From DASWNP01 sp035537095 (GTDB lineage: Bacteria > Acidobacteriota > Blastocatellia > Pyrinomonadales > Pyrinomonadaceae): a stretch of DNA of 12,594 nucleotides. The notes beneath the pieces were generated by a model. It had not been told where the DNA came from. It worked only from the letters and a program-made list of their open reading frames with translations, and ran no database searches. Below are positions 1 through 6,036 of the stretch, piece by piece (position 1 is the stretch's first letter; every line of letters begins with the position of its first letter). Location: positions 1 through 12,594 of the forward strand of contig DATLMV010000291.1 of NCBI GenBank assembly GCA_035537095.1, in the 5' to 3' direction. Made by a program: the position numbers and the translations under genes.

Positions 1-34
1 TTTCTGTTGGCTAAATTTTCGACTCGAACTCGAA

Positions 35-439
35 TCAGCCGCGCTGGTTCGACGTGCGGCGGCGTTGCAGGGTGGCGGCGCGCGAGGCGGGGACGAGCGC
101 GCCAGCTTCGGGCGGCGGCACTTCCGTGAAGTGCGAAAACTCTTCGGCGTGCGCTTGCAGGTATGCGAAGAAGCGTTCGAACTCGCGCTGCATCGTGTCC
201 ATCTTTTCGCGCATGTTGAGGATAATCTCGACGCCCGCCAGATTGACGCCGAGGTCGCGCGTCAGAGACAGAATCAACTCCAAACGCTCCAAATCCGTGT
301 CCGTATAGAGCCGCGTGTTGCCCTCCGAGCGCGAAGGCTTCAACAGCCCCTCGCGTTCGTAGAGCCTGAGCGTCTGCGGGTGAATCTCATACTGCGTCGC
401 CACCGCGCTGATCGTGTATGTGCGAACTTTACGACTCAT
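35..439 (-). CDS. hspR: HspR-type MerR-family heat-shock repressor
   Basis: This 134-residue protein is a MerR-family transcription factor, best matched to HspR, which represses dnaK operons by binding HAIR inverted repeats and uses DnaK as co-repressor. Seen: a winged helix-turn-helix at about residues 8-75, with the MerR core around YTISAVATQYEIHPQTLRLY, the wing GNTRLYTDTDLERL and a helix IILSLTRDLGVNLAGV-like segment (quoted loosely). A coiled-coil-like helix follows at about 76-100, rich in Met, Glu and Phe. The Pro/Ala and basic tail at 107-134 is weakly conserved in the family. There are no MerR-type metal-binding cysteines. It is the last gene of dnaK-dnaJ-hspR, the standard arrangement for autoregulated HspR operons. 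The ATG at 439 has no Shine-Dalgarno, and the foldback element at 446-524 ends six bases before it. A general MerR regulator is the alternative, but operon context strongly favours HspR. Confidence 0.88.
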   Translation of the reverse strand: MSRKVRTYTISAVATQYEIHPQTLRLYEREGLLKPSRSEGNTRLYTDTDLERLELILSLTRDLGVNLAGVEIILNMREKMDTMQREFERFFAYLQAHAEEFSHFTEVPPPEAGALVPASRAATLQRRRTSNQRG

Positions 440-445
440 AAGCTA

Positions 446-524
446 GTGAATGGTAAATCGTAAATCGTGAATAGAGACGTGATGAATGCAGTTATCTATT
501 TACGATTTACGATTCACGATTTAC
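446..524. repeat. Foldback element 1: heptad-repeat hairpin, dnaJ-hspR gap
   Basis: Two 29-base arms (446-474 and 496-524) pair with 25 of 29 positions matching, around a 21-base loop. Each arm is four tandem heptads of the form GTRAATC (end copies vary at base 7) plus a closing G. The mismatches fall where one arm has GTG and the other GTA. On the minus strand the hairpin begins at the base after the dnaJ TGA (525-527) and ends six bases before the hspR ATG, so it is essentially the whole intergenic region. No T-tract follows, so a classic intrinsic terminator is unlikely. An inter-cistronic RNA structure is more likely. Confidence 0.9.
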
Positions 525-1703
525 TCATTCAAGTCCCATCGTCACGCGCGGGTTGTCGGGGTTGAGTTGCGCGTAGCGTTTCAAGAGTTCTTTGGTCTCT
601 TCCGAGATAACTTTGGGGAGCGTCACTTGCACCTCGACGAACTGGTCGCCGCGCGCCTGCGGGTTGCGCAAGGACGGGACGCCGCGTTCGCGGAGGCGAA
701 ACCTCTGACCGGACTGCGTGCCGGGGGGAATCCGCAGTTGTGCTTTGCCTTCGACGGTCGGCACTTCGATCTTCGCGCCGAGCGCGGCCTCCGGCACGGT
801 CACGGGGATGGTGACGTAGATGTTGTCGCCCTTGCGCGTGAAGTATGTGTGCCGCCCGACGTTGGTGATGATGAAGAGGTCGCCCGAAGGCGCGCCAAGA
901 CGCCCGCCCTCGCCCTTGCCGGGAATCCGCACGCGCGAACCCGTGTCAACACCCGCCGGAATACGCACCTTCACCGATTCCGTCTTCGGCACGACCCCCT
1001 TGCCGTTGCAGACCGCGCAAGGTGAACGGCGTTTGCCCGTGCCCGCGCAGTCGGAGCATTCCTGCGCGAAACGGAGCCGCCCGCCCGCGCGCTGCACTTG
1101 GCCCGTCCCCTTGCAGGTCGTACAGACGACGACCGGCCCGCCCGCGTCGCCCGCGCCGTTGCAGCGCGAACATTGCTCGGAGCGGTTGACCGTGATGTTC
1201 GTGGTCATCCCCGTCACGGCCTCTTCGAACGAGAGCGCGAGCGGCATCTCGATGTCCGCGCCGCGTTGCGGCATCGGTCGAGGGGGTTCGCGCTCCTGCT
1301 TGCCGCCGCCGCCGAAGAGGTCGGAGAAGATGTCTCGAAAACTTGAACCGCCCGCGCCGCCCGCCGCGCCCGACGAAGACGAAGCGTTGCCCCAATCGAA
1401 GCCCGTGAAATCGAAACCGGGCGCGGTGCGCCCGCCCGCGCCGCCGCCGGGCGCACCGCGTCCCGCCGCGTCCGCGAGATTATCGGAGTACTGGCCGAAG
1501 CGGTCATAGACGGCGCGCTTCTTCGGATCGGAGAGCACGTCGTGCGCCTCCGTGATCGTCTTGAAGCGTTCCTCGGCTGACTTGTCATTCGGATTCACGT
1601 CCGGATGATACTTGCGCGCCAGCCTGCGGTAGGCCTTCTTGATCTCGTCCGGCTTGGCGTCGCGTTTGACGCCGAGCACTTGATAGAAGTCTTCTTTTGC
1701 CAT
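525..1703 (-). CDS. dnaJ: Chaperone protein DnaJ (Hsp40)
   Basis: Type I DnaJ co-chaperone of 392 residues: it stimulates DnaK ATP hydrolysis and delivers unfolded clients in the cytoplasm. Domains in order: J-domain 1-70 with the H33-P34-D35 triad; a Gly/Ser/Phe-rich linker at about 80-135; a zinc domain with four CxxCxGxG motifs at C178/C181, C194/C197, C216/C219 and C229/C232; and C-terminal substrate-binding beta domains at about 240-375. Length is normal. The frame is open upstream to 1772, but those 23 extra codons are the translated foldback element, so the ATG at 1703 (MAKEDFYQVL) is the start. No clear Shine-Dalgarno precedes it, and element 2 ends eight bases upstream. It follows dnaK directly; grpE, often found between the two, is absent here. 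Confidence 0.97.
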   Translation of the reverse strand: MAKEDFYQVLGVKRDAKPDEIKKAYRRLARKYHPDVNPNDKSAEERFKTITEAHDVLSDPKKRAVYDRFGQYSDNLADAAGRGAPGGGAGGRTAPGFDFTGFDWGNASSSSGAAGGAGGSSFRDIFSDLFGGGGKQEREPPRPMPQRGADIEMPLALSFEEAVTGMTTNITVNRSEQCSRCNGAGDAGGPVVVCTTCKGTGQVQRAGGRLRFAQECSDCAGTGKRRSPCAVCNGKGVVPKTESVKVRIPAGVDTGSRVRIPGKGEGGRLGAPSGDLFIITNVGRHTYFTRKGDNIYVTIPVTVPEAALGAKIEVPTVEGKAQLRIPPGTQSGQRFRLRERGVPSLRNPQARGDQFVEVQVTLPKVISEETKELLKRYAQLNPDNPRVTMGLE

Positions 1704-1711
1704 TCTCGGTG

Positions 1712-1783
1712 GTGAATAGTAAATGGTAAATGGTGAATGGAAGAAAAGCCAAATCCATTTACCATTTACCATTCACCATTTAC
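1712..1783. repeat. Foldback element 2: heptad-repeat hairpin, dnaK-dnaJ gap
   Basis: Arms at 1712-1740 and 1755-1783, each 29 bases, match at 25 of 29 positions around a 14-base A-rich loop. Each arm is four heptads of the form GTRAATG plus a closing G. The layout (arm length, heptad count, positions of GTG versus GTA copies and of the mismatches) is the same as element 1, but base 7 of the word is G instead of C on both arms. It starts six bases after the dnaK TAA (1790-1792, minus strand) and stops eight bases before the dnaJ ATG. There is no T-tract. Confidence 0.92.
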
Positions 1784-1789
1784 TCGCTC

Positions 1790-3730
1790 TTACTTGTTGT
1801 CGTCAACGTCAACGTATTCGGCGTCAATGACGTTGTCGTCGCCGCCCGTCGCGCCGCCCTGCGACGTAGCGCCGCCGCCGGTTGCGCCCGCCGCCGAAGC
1901 CTGTTCGCCGCCGGTCGCGCCGCCCGAGGCCGCCGTCGTGCTGTAGAGAGCCTCGGCGAGCTTGTGCGAAGCGGTTTGCAGGTTGTTGAAGGCGTCGTTC
2001 ATGCGCTCGGTTCCGCCCTCTTCGAGCGCCTTCTTGGCGTCGGCGATGGCCGTCTCAAGCTGCGTGGTGGTCGCGCCGTCCATCTTCTCTTTGTTCTCGT
2101 TGAAGGTCTTGTCCACCTGATAGGTCAGACCGTCGAGACGATTGCGCGATTCGATCTCCTCTTTCTTCTTCATGTCCTCGCCCGCGTGCGATTCGGCCTC
2201 GCGCATCATGCGGTCAATCTCGTCTTTGGAGAGACCCGAAGATGCCGTGATCGTGATCTTCTGCTCGCGGCCCGTGCCCATGTCTTTGGCCGAGACGTTG
2301 ACGATACCGTTGGCGTCAATATCAAACGTCACTTCGACCTGCGGCATGCCGCGCGGTGCGGGCGGAATCCCGACGAGGTGAAACTTGCCGAGCGTGCGAT
2401 TGTCGCCCGCCATCTGGCGCTCGCCTTGCAGGACGTGCACCTCGACGCTCGTCTGATTGTCCGAAGCGGTCGAGAAGATTTCCGACTTGCGCGTCGGAAT
2501 CGTCGTGTTGCGCTCGATGAGCTTGGTGAAGACGCCGCCGAGAGTTTCGATGCCTAAGCTAAGCGGCGTCACGTCGAGCAGGAGAATGTCTGTCTTCTCG
2601 CCCGAGAGCACGCCCGCCTGCACGGCTGCGCCGACGGCGACCACTTCGTCCGGATTGACCGACTTGTTCGGTTCTTTGCCGAAGATGCTCTTGACCATCT
2701 CCTGCACCTTCGGAATGCGTGTGGAGCCGCCGACCAGAACCACTTCGTCAATCTTCGTGGCGTCGAGTCCGGCGTCCTTGATGGCCTGTTCGACAGGATT
2801 TTTGAGACGCTGCAAAATCGCGTCAATCAACTGCTCGAACTTGGCGCGCGTCAACTTCATGACCAGATGCTTCGGCCCCGACTGGTCAGCCGTGATGAAG
2901 GGGAGGTTGATCTCCGTCTCCATCGCCGACGACAACTCGATCTTGGCCTTCTCAGCCGACTCTTTGAGTCGCTGCAAAGCCATCTTGTCGTTCGAGAGGT
3001 CAATGCCCTGATCGCGTTTGAACTCCTCGATGATCCACTCGATGAGACGCTCGTCTATGTCGTCGCCGCCGAGATGGGTGTCGCCGTTCGTGGACTTCAC
3101 TTCGACGACGCCTTCGCCGACTTCGAGAATCGAGATGTCGAATGTGCCGCCGCCGAAATCGAAGACGGCGATGGTTTCGTCCTTCTTCTTGTCGAGACCG
3201 TAGGCGAGCGCCGCCGCCGTCGGCTCGTTGACGATGCGCATCACTTCGAGACCGGCGATTTTTCCGGCGTCTTTCGTCGCCTGACGCTGCGCGTCGTTGA
3301 AATAGGCGGGGACGGTGATGACCGCTTTATCCACCTTCTGCCCGAGATAATCTTCGGCCGACTGCTTCATCTTTTGCAGAATCATCGCCGAAATCTCGGG
3401 CGGGCTGTAGTCCTTGCCGCCCGCGCCGATGCGCACGTCGCCCGTTCCGGCGGTCTGCACCTGATAGGGGACTTGCTTTTTCTCTTCCGTCACCTCGTCG
3501 AAGCGACGGCCCATGAAGCGTTTGATGGAATAGACGGTGTTTTCCGGGTTGGTCACGGCCTGACGCTTGGCGACCTGCCCGACCAGACGGTTGCCGTCCT
3601 TAGTGAAGGCAACGACGGATGGGGTCGTGCGACCGCCTTCCGAGTTGGTGATCACCATCGGCTCGCCGCCTTCCATCACGGCCACCACAGAGTTGGTCGT
3701 TCCCAAATCAATACCGATAATCTTGCTCAT
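1790..3730 (-). CDS. dnaK: Molecular chaperone DnaK (Hsp70)
   Basis: ATP-driven Hsp70 chaperone of 646 residues, full length for bacterial DnaK and cytoplasmic. Seen: the phosphate-binding signature IGIDLGTTNS (5-14), K70 in SIKRFMG, the second signature VFDFGGGTFDIS (189-200), the third VLVGGSTRIP (331-340), the interdomain linker DILLLDVTPL (381-390), the substrate-binding beta domain to about 500 and the helical lid to about 595. A Gly/Ala/Thr/Ser-rich linker with GGATGG-like repeats precedes the conserved C-terminal tail (VIDAEYVDVDD). GGAG lies 13 bases before the ATG, a long spacing. It is first in the dnaK-dnaJ-hspR operon, with a promoter and HspR-type operator at 3880-3909. The missing grpE must be elsewhere in the genome. 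Confidence 0.99.
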   Translation of the reverse strand: MSKIIGIDLGTTNSVVAVMEGGEPMVITNSEGGRTTPSVVAFTKDGNRLVGQVAKRQAVTNPENTVYSIKRFMGRRFDEVTEEKKQVPYQVQTAGTGDVRIGAGGKDYSPPEISAMILQKMKQSAEDYLGQKVDKAVITVPAYFNDAQRQATKDAGKIAGLEVMRIVNEPTAAALAYGLDKKKDETIAVFDFGGGTFDISILEVGEGVVEVKSTNGDTHLGGDDIDERLIEWIIEEFKRDQGIDLSNDKMALQRLKESAEKAKIELSSAMETEINLPFITADQSGPKHLVMKLTRAKFEQLIDAILQRLKNPVEQAIKDAGLDATKIDEVVLVGGSTRIPKVQEMVKSIFGKEPNKSVNPDEVVAVGAAVQAGVLSGEKTDILLLDVTPLSLGIETLGGVFTKLIERNTTIPTRKSEIFSTASDNQTSVEVHVLQGERQMAGDNRTLGKFHLVGIPPAPRGMPQVEVTFDIDANGIVNVSAKDMGTGREQKITITASSGLSKDEIDRMMREAESHAGEDMKKKEEIESRNRLDGLTYQVDKTFNENKEKMDGATTTQLETAIADAKKALEEGGTERMNDAFNNLQTASHKLAEALYSTTAASGGATGGEQASAAGATGGGATSQGGATGGDDNVIDAEYVDVDDNK

Positions 3731-3810
3731 TGCTCTTTTGCTTCTCCAATTTCTGTTGGTTCACGCCCCGCTCCAAGCGGACTGCGCGCGACTGACTCAA
3801 GTCGTTGCCC

Positions 3811-3870
3811 TTCAAAAGTCTCCGATTAGCCAACAAAACCAGTCCTGCCACGTCTCGGAGATTGCTTGAA
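3811..3870 (-). other. Stem-loop in the dnaK 5' leader
   Basis: In the predicted dnaK leader, a 7-bp perfect stem (TCTCCGA at 3861-3855 with TCGGAGA at 3825-3819) encloses a 29-base loop. An outer 5-bp stem (TTCAA 3870-3866 with TTGAA 3815-3811) extends it across small internal loops. It would form near the 5' end of the transcript, about 80 bases before the start codon, and so does not cover the ribosome binding site. A role in mRNA stability or heat response is speculation. Confidence 0.45.
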
Positions 3871-3879
3871 TGCCCCGGT

Positions 3880-3908
3880 AATATAATACTTGAGTCCCTT
3901 CTTGTCAA
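3880..3908 (-). promoter_or_regulatory. dnaK operon promoter (sigma70 type)
   Basis: On the minus strand, a perfect -35 TTGACA (3908-3903) is followed after 17 bases by TATATT (3885-3880, five of six to consensus). An AT-rich stretch lies directly upstream. The predicted transcript starts near 3873, giving a leader of about 140 bases. No CIRCE element (HrcA site) is visible. The promoter looks like a strong housekeeping promoter controlled by repression, as expected for an HspR operon. Confidence 0.8.
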
Positions 3909-3909
3909 C
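3889..3909 (-). promoter_or_regulatory. Probable HspR operator (HAIR-like inverted repeat)
   Basis: The HAIR consensus is CTTGAGT-N7-ACTCAAG. Here the minus strand reads GTTGACA-N7-ACTCAAG: one half-site is perfect, the other matches four of seven, and the spacer is exactly seven. The weak half coincides with the -35 box, so the operator has been bent to fit TTGACA. Further half-sites lie in the leader: ATTCAAG (3871-3865) and a perfect CTTGAGT (3801-3795). A bound HspR would block polymerase. Identification rests on consensus match plus hspR in the same operon. Confidence 0.65.
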
Positions 3910-4109
3910 TTATTTATAGCTCCGGCTGAAATTTTTGAGAGACGGATAAGTGGTTTACTTTGTTCTGTTTACGACCACGACCGTGCGGCGTTGTCATCAA
4001 ATGCCGGAAGAAAGACACAGATTTGCGGCCCGTCGCGCGGTGACGGCGCAGGACAGGGAGCATTTGTCTGCCGTAGTCGCGTCAGTTTTTGGAGACGCCG
4101 CGCCGCCCG

Positions 4110-4718
4110 TCAGACGATTTCGCGGTTGCCGCGTTCGTTGAGGAGGCGCGAGACGAAGAAGACGTAGTGGACGCCGGAGAAGATTGCGAAGGCGAAGACG
4201 GTGGTGTAGACGGTCGGGAGGTAGCCGCGCAGGGGCGGAAAACTGGCGGCGGTGAGGATGGCGACGACGGCGGCAATCTGCACGACCGTGCTGATTTTGC
4301 CGAGCAGGGAGGGACGAAAGCCCCGGAAACCCGTGACGATGTTGATGGCCGCCGCGCCGACGATGATGAAGACATCGCGGCTGATGACGGCTGCCGTCAC
4401 CCAGAAGGGCACGGGGAGATGTCGCGGGTGGGGCTGCGGGATGGCCGAAGGGGCCATGATGGAGGGCAGAGAGAGGACGACGAAGGCCGTCACGAGCAGG
4501 AGTTTATCGGCGATGGGGTCGAGAATCGTGCCCAGTTGGGATTTCTGGTTGAGGGTGCGTGCGAGCAGTCCGTCGAGGCCGTCGGTGACGCCCGCGAGGA
4601 CGAAGATGGCGAGCGCCCAGATAAACCTCTGGTAAAAGAGCATGGAGACGAAGACCGGAATCATCACCATGCGAATCACGGTCAGGATGTTCGGGAGGGT
4701 CAGGATTCGTGCGGTCAT
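4110..4718 (-). CDS. pgsA: CDP-diacylglycerol-glycerol-3-phosphate 3-phosphatidyltransferase
   Basis: Integral membrane enzyme of 202 residues that joins CDP-diacylglycerol and glycerol-3-phosphate to form phosphatidylglycerophosphate, the first committed step to phosphatidylglycerol and cardiolipin. Seen: the complete CDP-alcohol phosphotransferase motif D46-x2-D49-G50-x2-A53-R54-x8-G63-x3-D67-x3-D71, and about five or six hydrophobic segments (8-28, 32-45, 72-87, 105-128, 142-160, 170-190). The N-terminus LTLPNILTVIRM is typical of PgsA. A Pro/His-rich loop at 88-103 follows the second half of the active site. The ATG at 4718 has no Shine-Dalgarno and lies eight bases from foldback element 3. 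Another CDP-alcohol transferase of the family (such as a cardiolipin synthase) is possible, but length and N-terminus favour PgsA. Confidence 0.9.
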   Translation of the reverse strand: MTARILTLPNILTVIRMVMIPVFVSMLFYQRFIWALAIFVLAGVTDGLDGLLARTLNQKSQLGTILDPIADKLLLVTAFVVLSLPSIMAPSAIPQPHPRHLPVPFWVTAAVISRDVFIIVGAAAINIVTGFRGFRPSLLGKISTVVQIAAVVAILTAASFPPLRGYLPTVYTTVFAFAIFSGVHYVFFVSRLLNERGNREIV

Positions 4719-4726
4719 GAAAAGAA

Positions 4727-4913
4727 GTGACGAGTGACGGGTGACAAGTGACGAGCAAGAGAAAGAAGCGACGAGTGACGAGAGACTAAGTGGTGAGTCA
4801 AATGATGCGAGGAAAGCTGAACGAAGCTTTTTATAAGGCTTAACGAAGCTTTGCTTTTATTTCGTCACTCGATACTCATGACTCGTCACTTTTCTGACTC
4901 GTCACTTGTCACT
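4727..4913. repeat. Foldback element 3: long GTGACGA heptad hairpin
   Basis: This is the largest element. The left arm starts with four tandem heptads (GTGACGA, GTGACGG, GTGACAA, GTGACGA), then more copies at 4768-4781. The right arm holds the same words on the other strand at 4862-4912. The best outer pairing is a perfect 15-bp match, 4741-4755 with 4898-4912; inner parts pair with bulges. The centre holds an 11-base direct repeat (AACGAAGCTTT at 4820-4830 and 4842-4852) and a small AAAGCT/AGCTTT stem. The right arm overlaps the stop codon of the metallophosphoesterase (4912-4914), and the left arm ends eight bases before the pgsA start. Confidence 0.85.
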
Positions 4914-5769
4914 ATTCTATGCAACGTAGTTGCAGATGTGTGATTTCGGGCAGGCAGCCGTAGCGCAGGGGCAGGACGACCGTGCCGAGGCCGCGCGTGA
5001 CGTAAATCTGCGTCTCGCCGTGACGCCCGAGGCCGCGCAGGATGCGGCGTCGGACTTTGCCGGAGGCGGAGCGTTCCGAACGCCAAGTGACCTGCCCGCC
5101 GTGTGTGTGCCCGCTCAAAACGAGGTCAACCCCGGCGCGCGCGGCGCGGCGCAGGATGACGGGATTGTGCGCCAGCAGGAGTTTCAACTCCTCTCCGCGC
5201 GAACCGGCGAGGGCGAGCGGGAGGTCTTCCATCCCGACCATCGTATCGTCCACGCCCGCGAGCCAGAAGGACGCGCCGTTGTGCTCGAAGCGCATCCCTT
5301 CGTTGACGAGCATGCGGATGCCTTCGGCGCGGAAGAGGTCTGTGATGAGCGCGGCGTCAACCCAATGGTCGTGGTTGCCGAGCACGGCATAGACGCCGCA
5401 ACGCGCGCGCAGGCGTCCCAACATCTCCGCACAGGGCGCGGCGTATTCTCTCTCGTGCGAAACGTAGTCGCCGGTGAGCGCGATGATGTCGGGTTCGAGA
5501 CTGTTGGCCGTCTCGATGGCGCGTTCGATCTGTTCGCGCCCCGTGAAGGGGCTGTGATGGAGGTCTGAGAGTTGCACGATGCTCAGGCCGTCCAACTCGC
5601 GCGGCAGACGCCGCAGTCCAACGGCGTGGCGTTCGACGGCGAGCATGTAGGGTTCGGCGAGTGCGGCGCGGGCGGCTTGCAGGAGTCCGCCCTTGATGGA
5701 GCGCAGGATAGGGTTCGAACTTCCCCGAGGGACACGACCGCGCTCTCTCCAACTGATTTGTCTTGCCAT
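4912..5769 (-). CDS. Metallophosphoesterase, YkuE/calcineurin-like
   Basis: A 285-residue member of the calcineurin-like metallophosphoesterases, two-metal hydrolases of phosphate esters. Metal and catalytic motifs are complete and in order: D69-x-H71, G100-D101, G131-N132-H133-D134, H201 (AHNP) and G220-H221-T222-H223-G224-G225. Residues 1-55 are basic with an Ala/Leu-rich amphipathic helix. I see no clear signal peptide or membrane span, although YkuE relatives often act at the membrane on lipid-linked or nucleotide pyrophosphates. The frame is open from a TTG at 5790, but the ATG at 5769 is preferred because neither start has a Shine-Dalgarno. It has its own promoter at 5859-5887. Substrate unknown; proximity to pgsA hints at a phospholipid role, but this is inference. 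Confidence 0.88.
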   Translation of the reverse strand: MARQISWRERGRVPRGSSNPILRSIKGGLLQAARAALAEPYMLAVERHAVGLRRLPRELDGLSIVQLSDLHHSPFTGREQIERAIETANSLEPDIIALTGDYVSHEREYAAPCAEMLGRLRARCGVYAVLGNHDHWVDAALITDLFRAEGIRMLVNEGMRFEHNGASFWLAGVDDTMVGMEDLPLALAGSRGEELKLLLAHNPVILRRAARAGVDLVLSGHTHGGQVTWRSERSASGKVRRRILRGLGRHGETQIYVTRGLGTVVLPLRYGCLPEITHLQLRCIE

Positions 5770-5858
5770 ATTCTGATGTCGCTTTGACAAAAAGAAAGGA
5801 TTACAAAAACATTCGCCCCCGTTCTTAACATCCCGAGGGCGATCCGTTTAGCCCGCGC

Positions 5859-5887
5859 ATTATACGAAGGCAAAAGTGAAAAGGCAA
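5859..5887 (-). promoter_or_regulatory. Promoter for the metallophosphoesterase gene
   Basis: The minus strand carries a perfect -10 TATAAT (5864-5859), 17 bases after TTGCCT (5887-5882, four of six to the -35 consensus). Transcription would begin near 5852, giving a leader of about 80 bases. It lies just downstream of foldback element 4, so the transporter and metallophosphoesterase are probably separate transcription units. An imperfect direct repeat containing AAGGCAAA (5867-5888) covers the -35 region. Confidence 0.65.
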
Positions 5888-5899
5888 AGGGCGGACGAT

Positions 5900-6026
5900 G
5901 GGGGAAAGGGGAAATGGGTAAACGGGGAAAGGGGATGAGGAATAATCTGAGTGGAAATTCACTAAGGAAAATTTCTGCTCTTACCTTTTATCCATTTCCC
6001 CGTTTACCCATTTCCCCTTTTCCCTA
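5900..6026. repeat. Foldback element 4: G4A3-word hairpin behind the SLC13 gene
   Basis: The core is a perfect 23-bp inverted repeat (5908-5930 with 5995-6017), extended outward to about 30 bp with a mismatch. The left arm consists of G-runs separated by A-rich triplets; G-runs end at spacings of 7, 7, 9 and 7 bases, so it is again heptad-based with one slip. The loop is about 64 bases. It lies 10-20 bases beyond the transporter stop codon (6037-6039, minus strand). On the transcribed strand the first arm is C/T-rich and the second G/A-rich, and no T-tract follows. Confidence 0.85.
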
Positions 6027-6036
6027 CTTTCTTTAT

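Larger units (their letters stand above)
3731..4109. other. Non-coding gap between pgsA and dnaK
   Basis: This 379-base gap holds the dnaK promoter, operator and leader (3731-3910). The remaining 200 bases lie between them and the pgsA stop. I found no convincing gene in 3911-4109: the open frames on the plus strand give arginine-rich sequence with no recognisable motif and no ribosome binding site. I see no clear terminator behind pgsA and no heptad foldback here, unlike the other gene ends. The 3911-3945 part is AT-rich and directly upstream of the dnaK -35, so it could serve as an UP element. Confidence 0.6.

Noticed and set aside
1704..1772. N-terminal extension of DnaJ by 23 codons
   Set aside because: These codons translate foldback element 2; the family start MAKEDFYQVLG is at 1703.
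446..1783. CRISPR array or microsatellite
   Set aside because: Repeat units are seven bases, have no unique spacers and are arranged as inverted arms.
3805..4167. Plus-strand frame upstream of dnaK and over the pgsA end
   Set aside because: No motif, no ribosome binding site, and it covers the dnaK promoter and leader.
4813..4830. Stem AAAGCT/AGCTTT followed by TTTAT as a plus-strand terminator
   Set aside because: No plus-strand gene ends here; it is the core of foldback element 3.
5770..5790. Metallophosphoesterase start at TTG 5790
   Set aside because: No Shine-Dalgarno, and an ATG seven codons later serves as well; not excluded.
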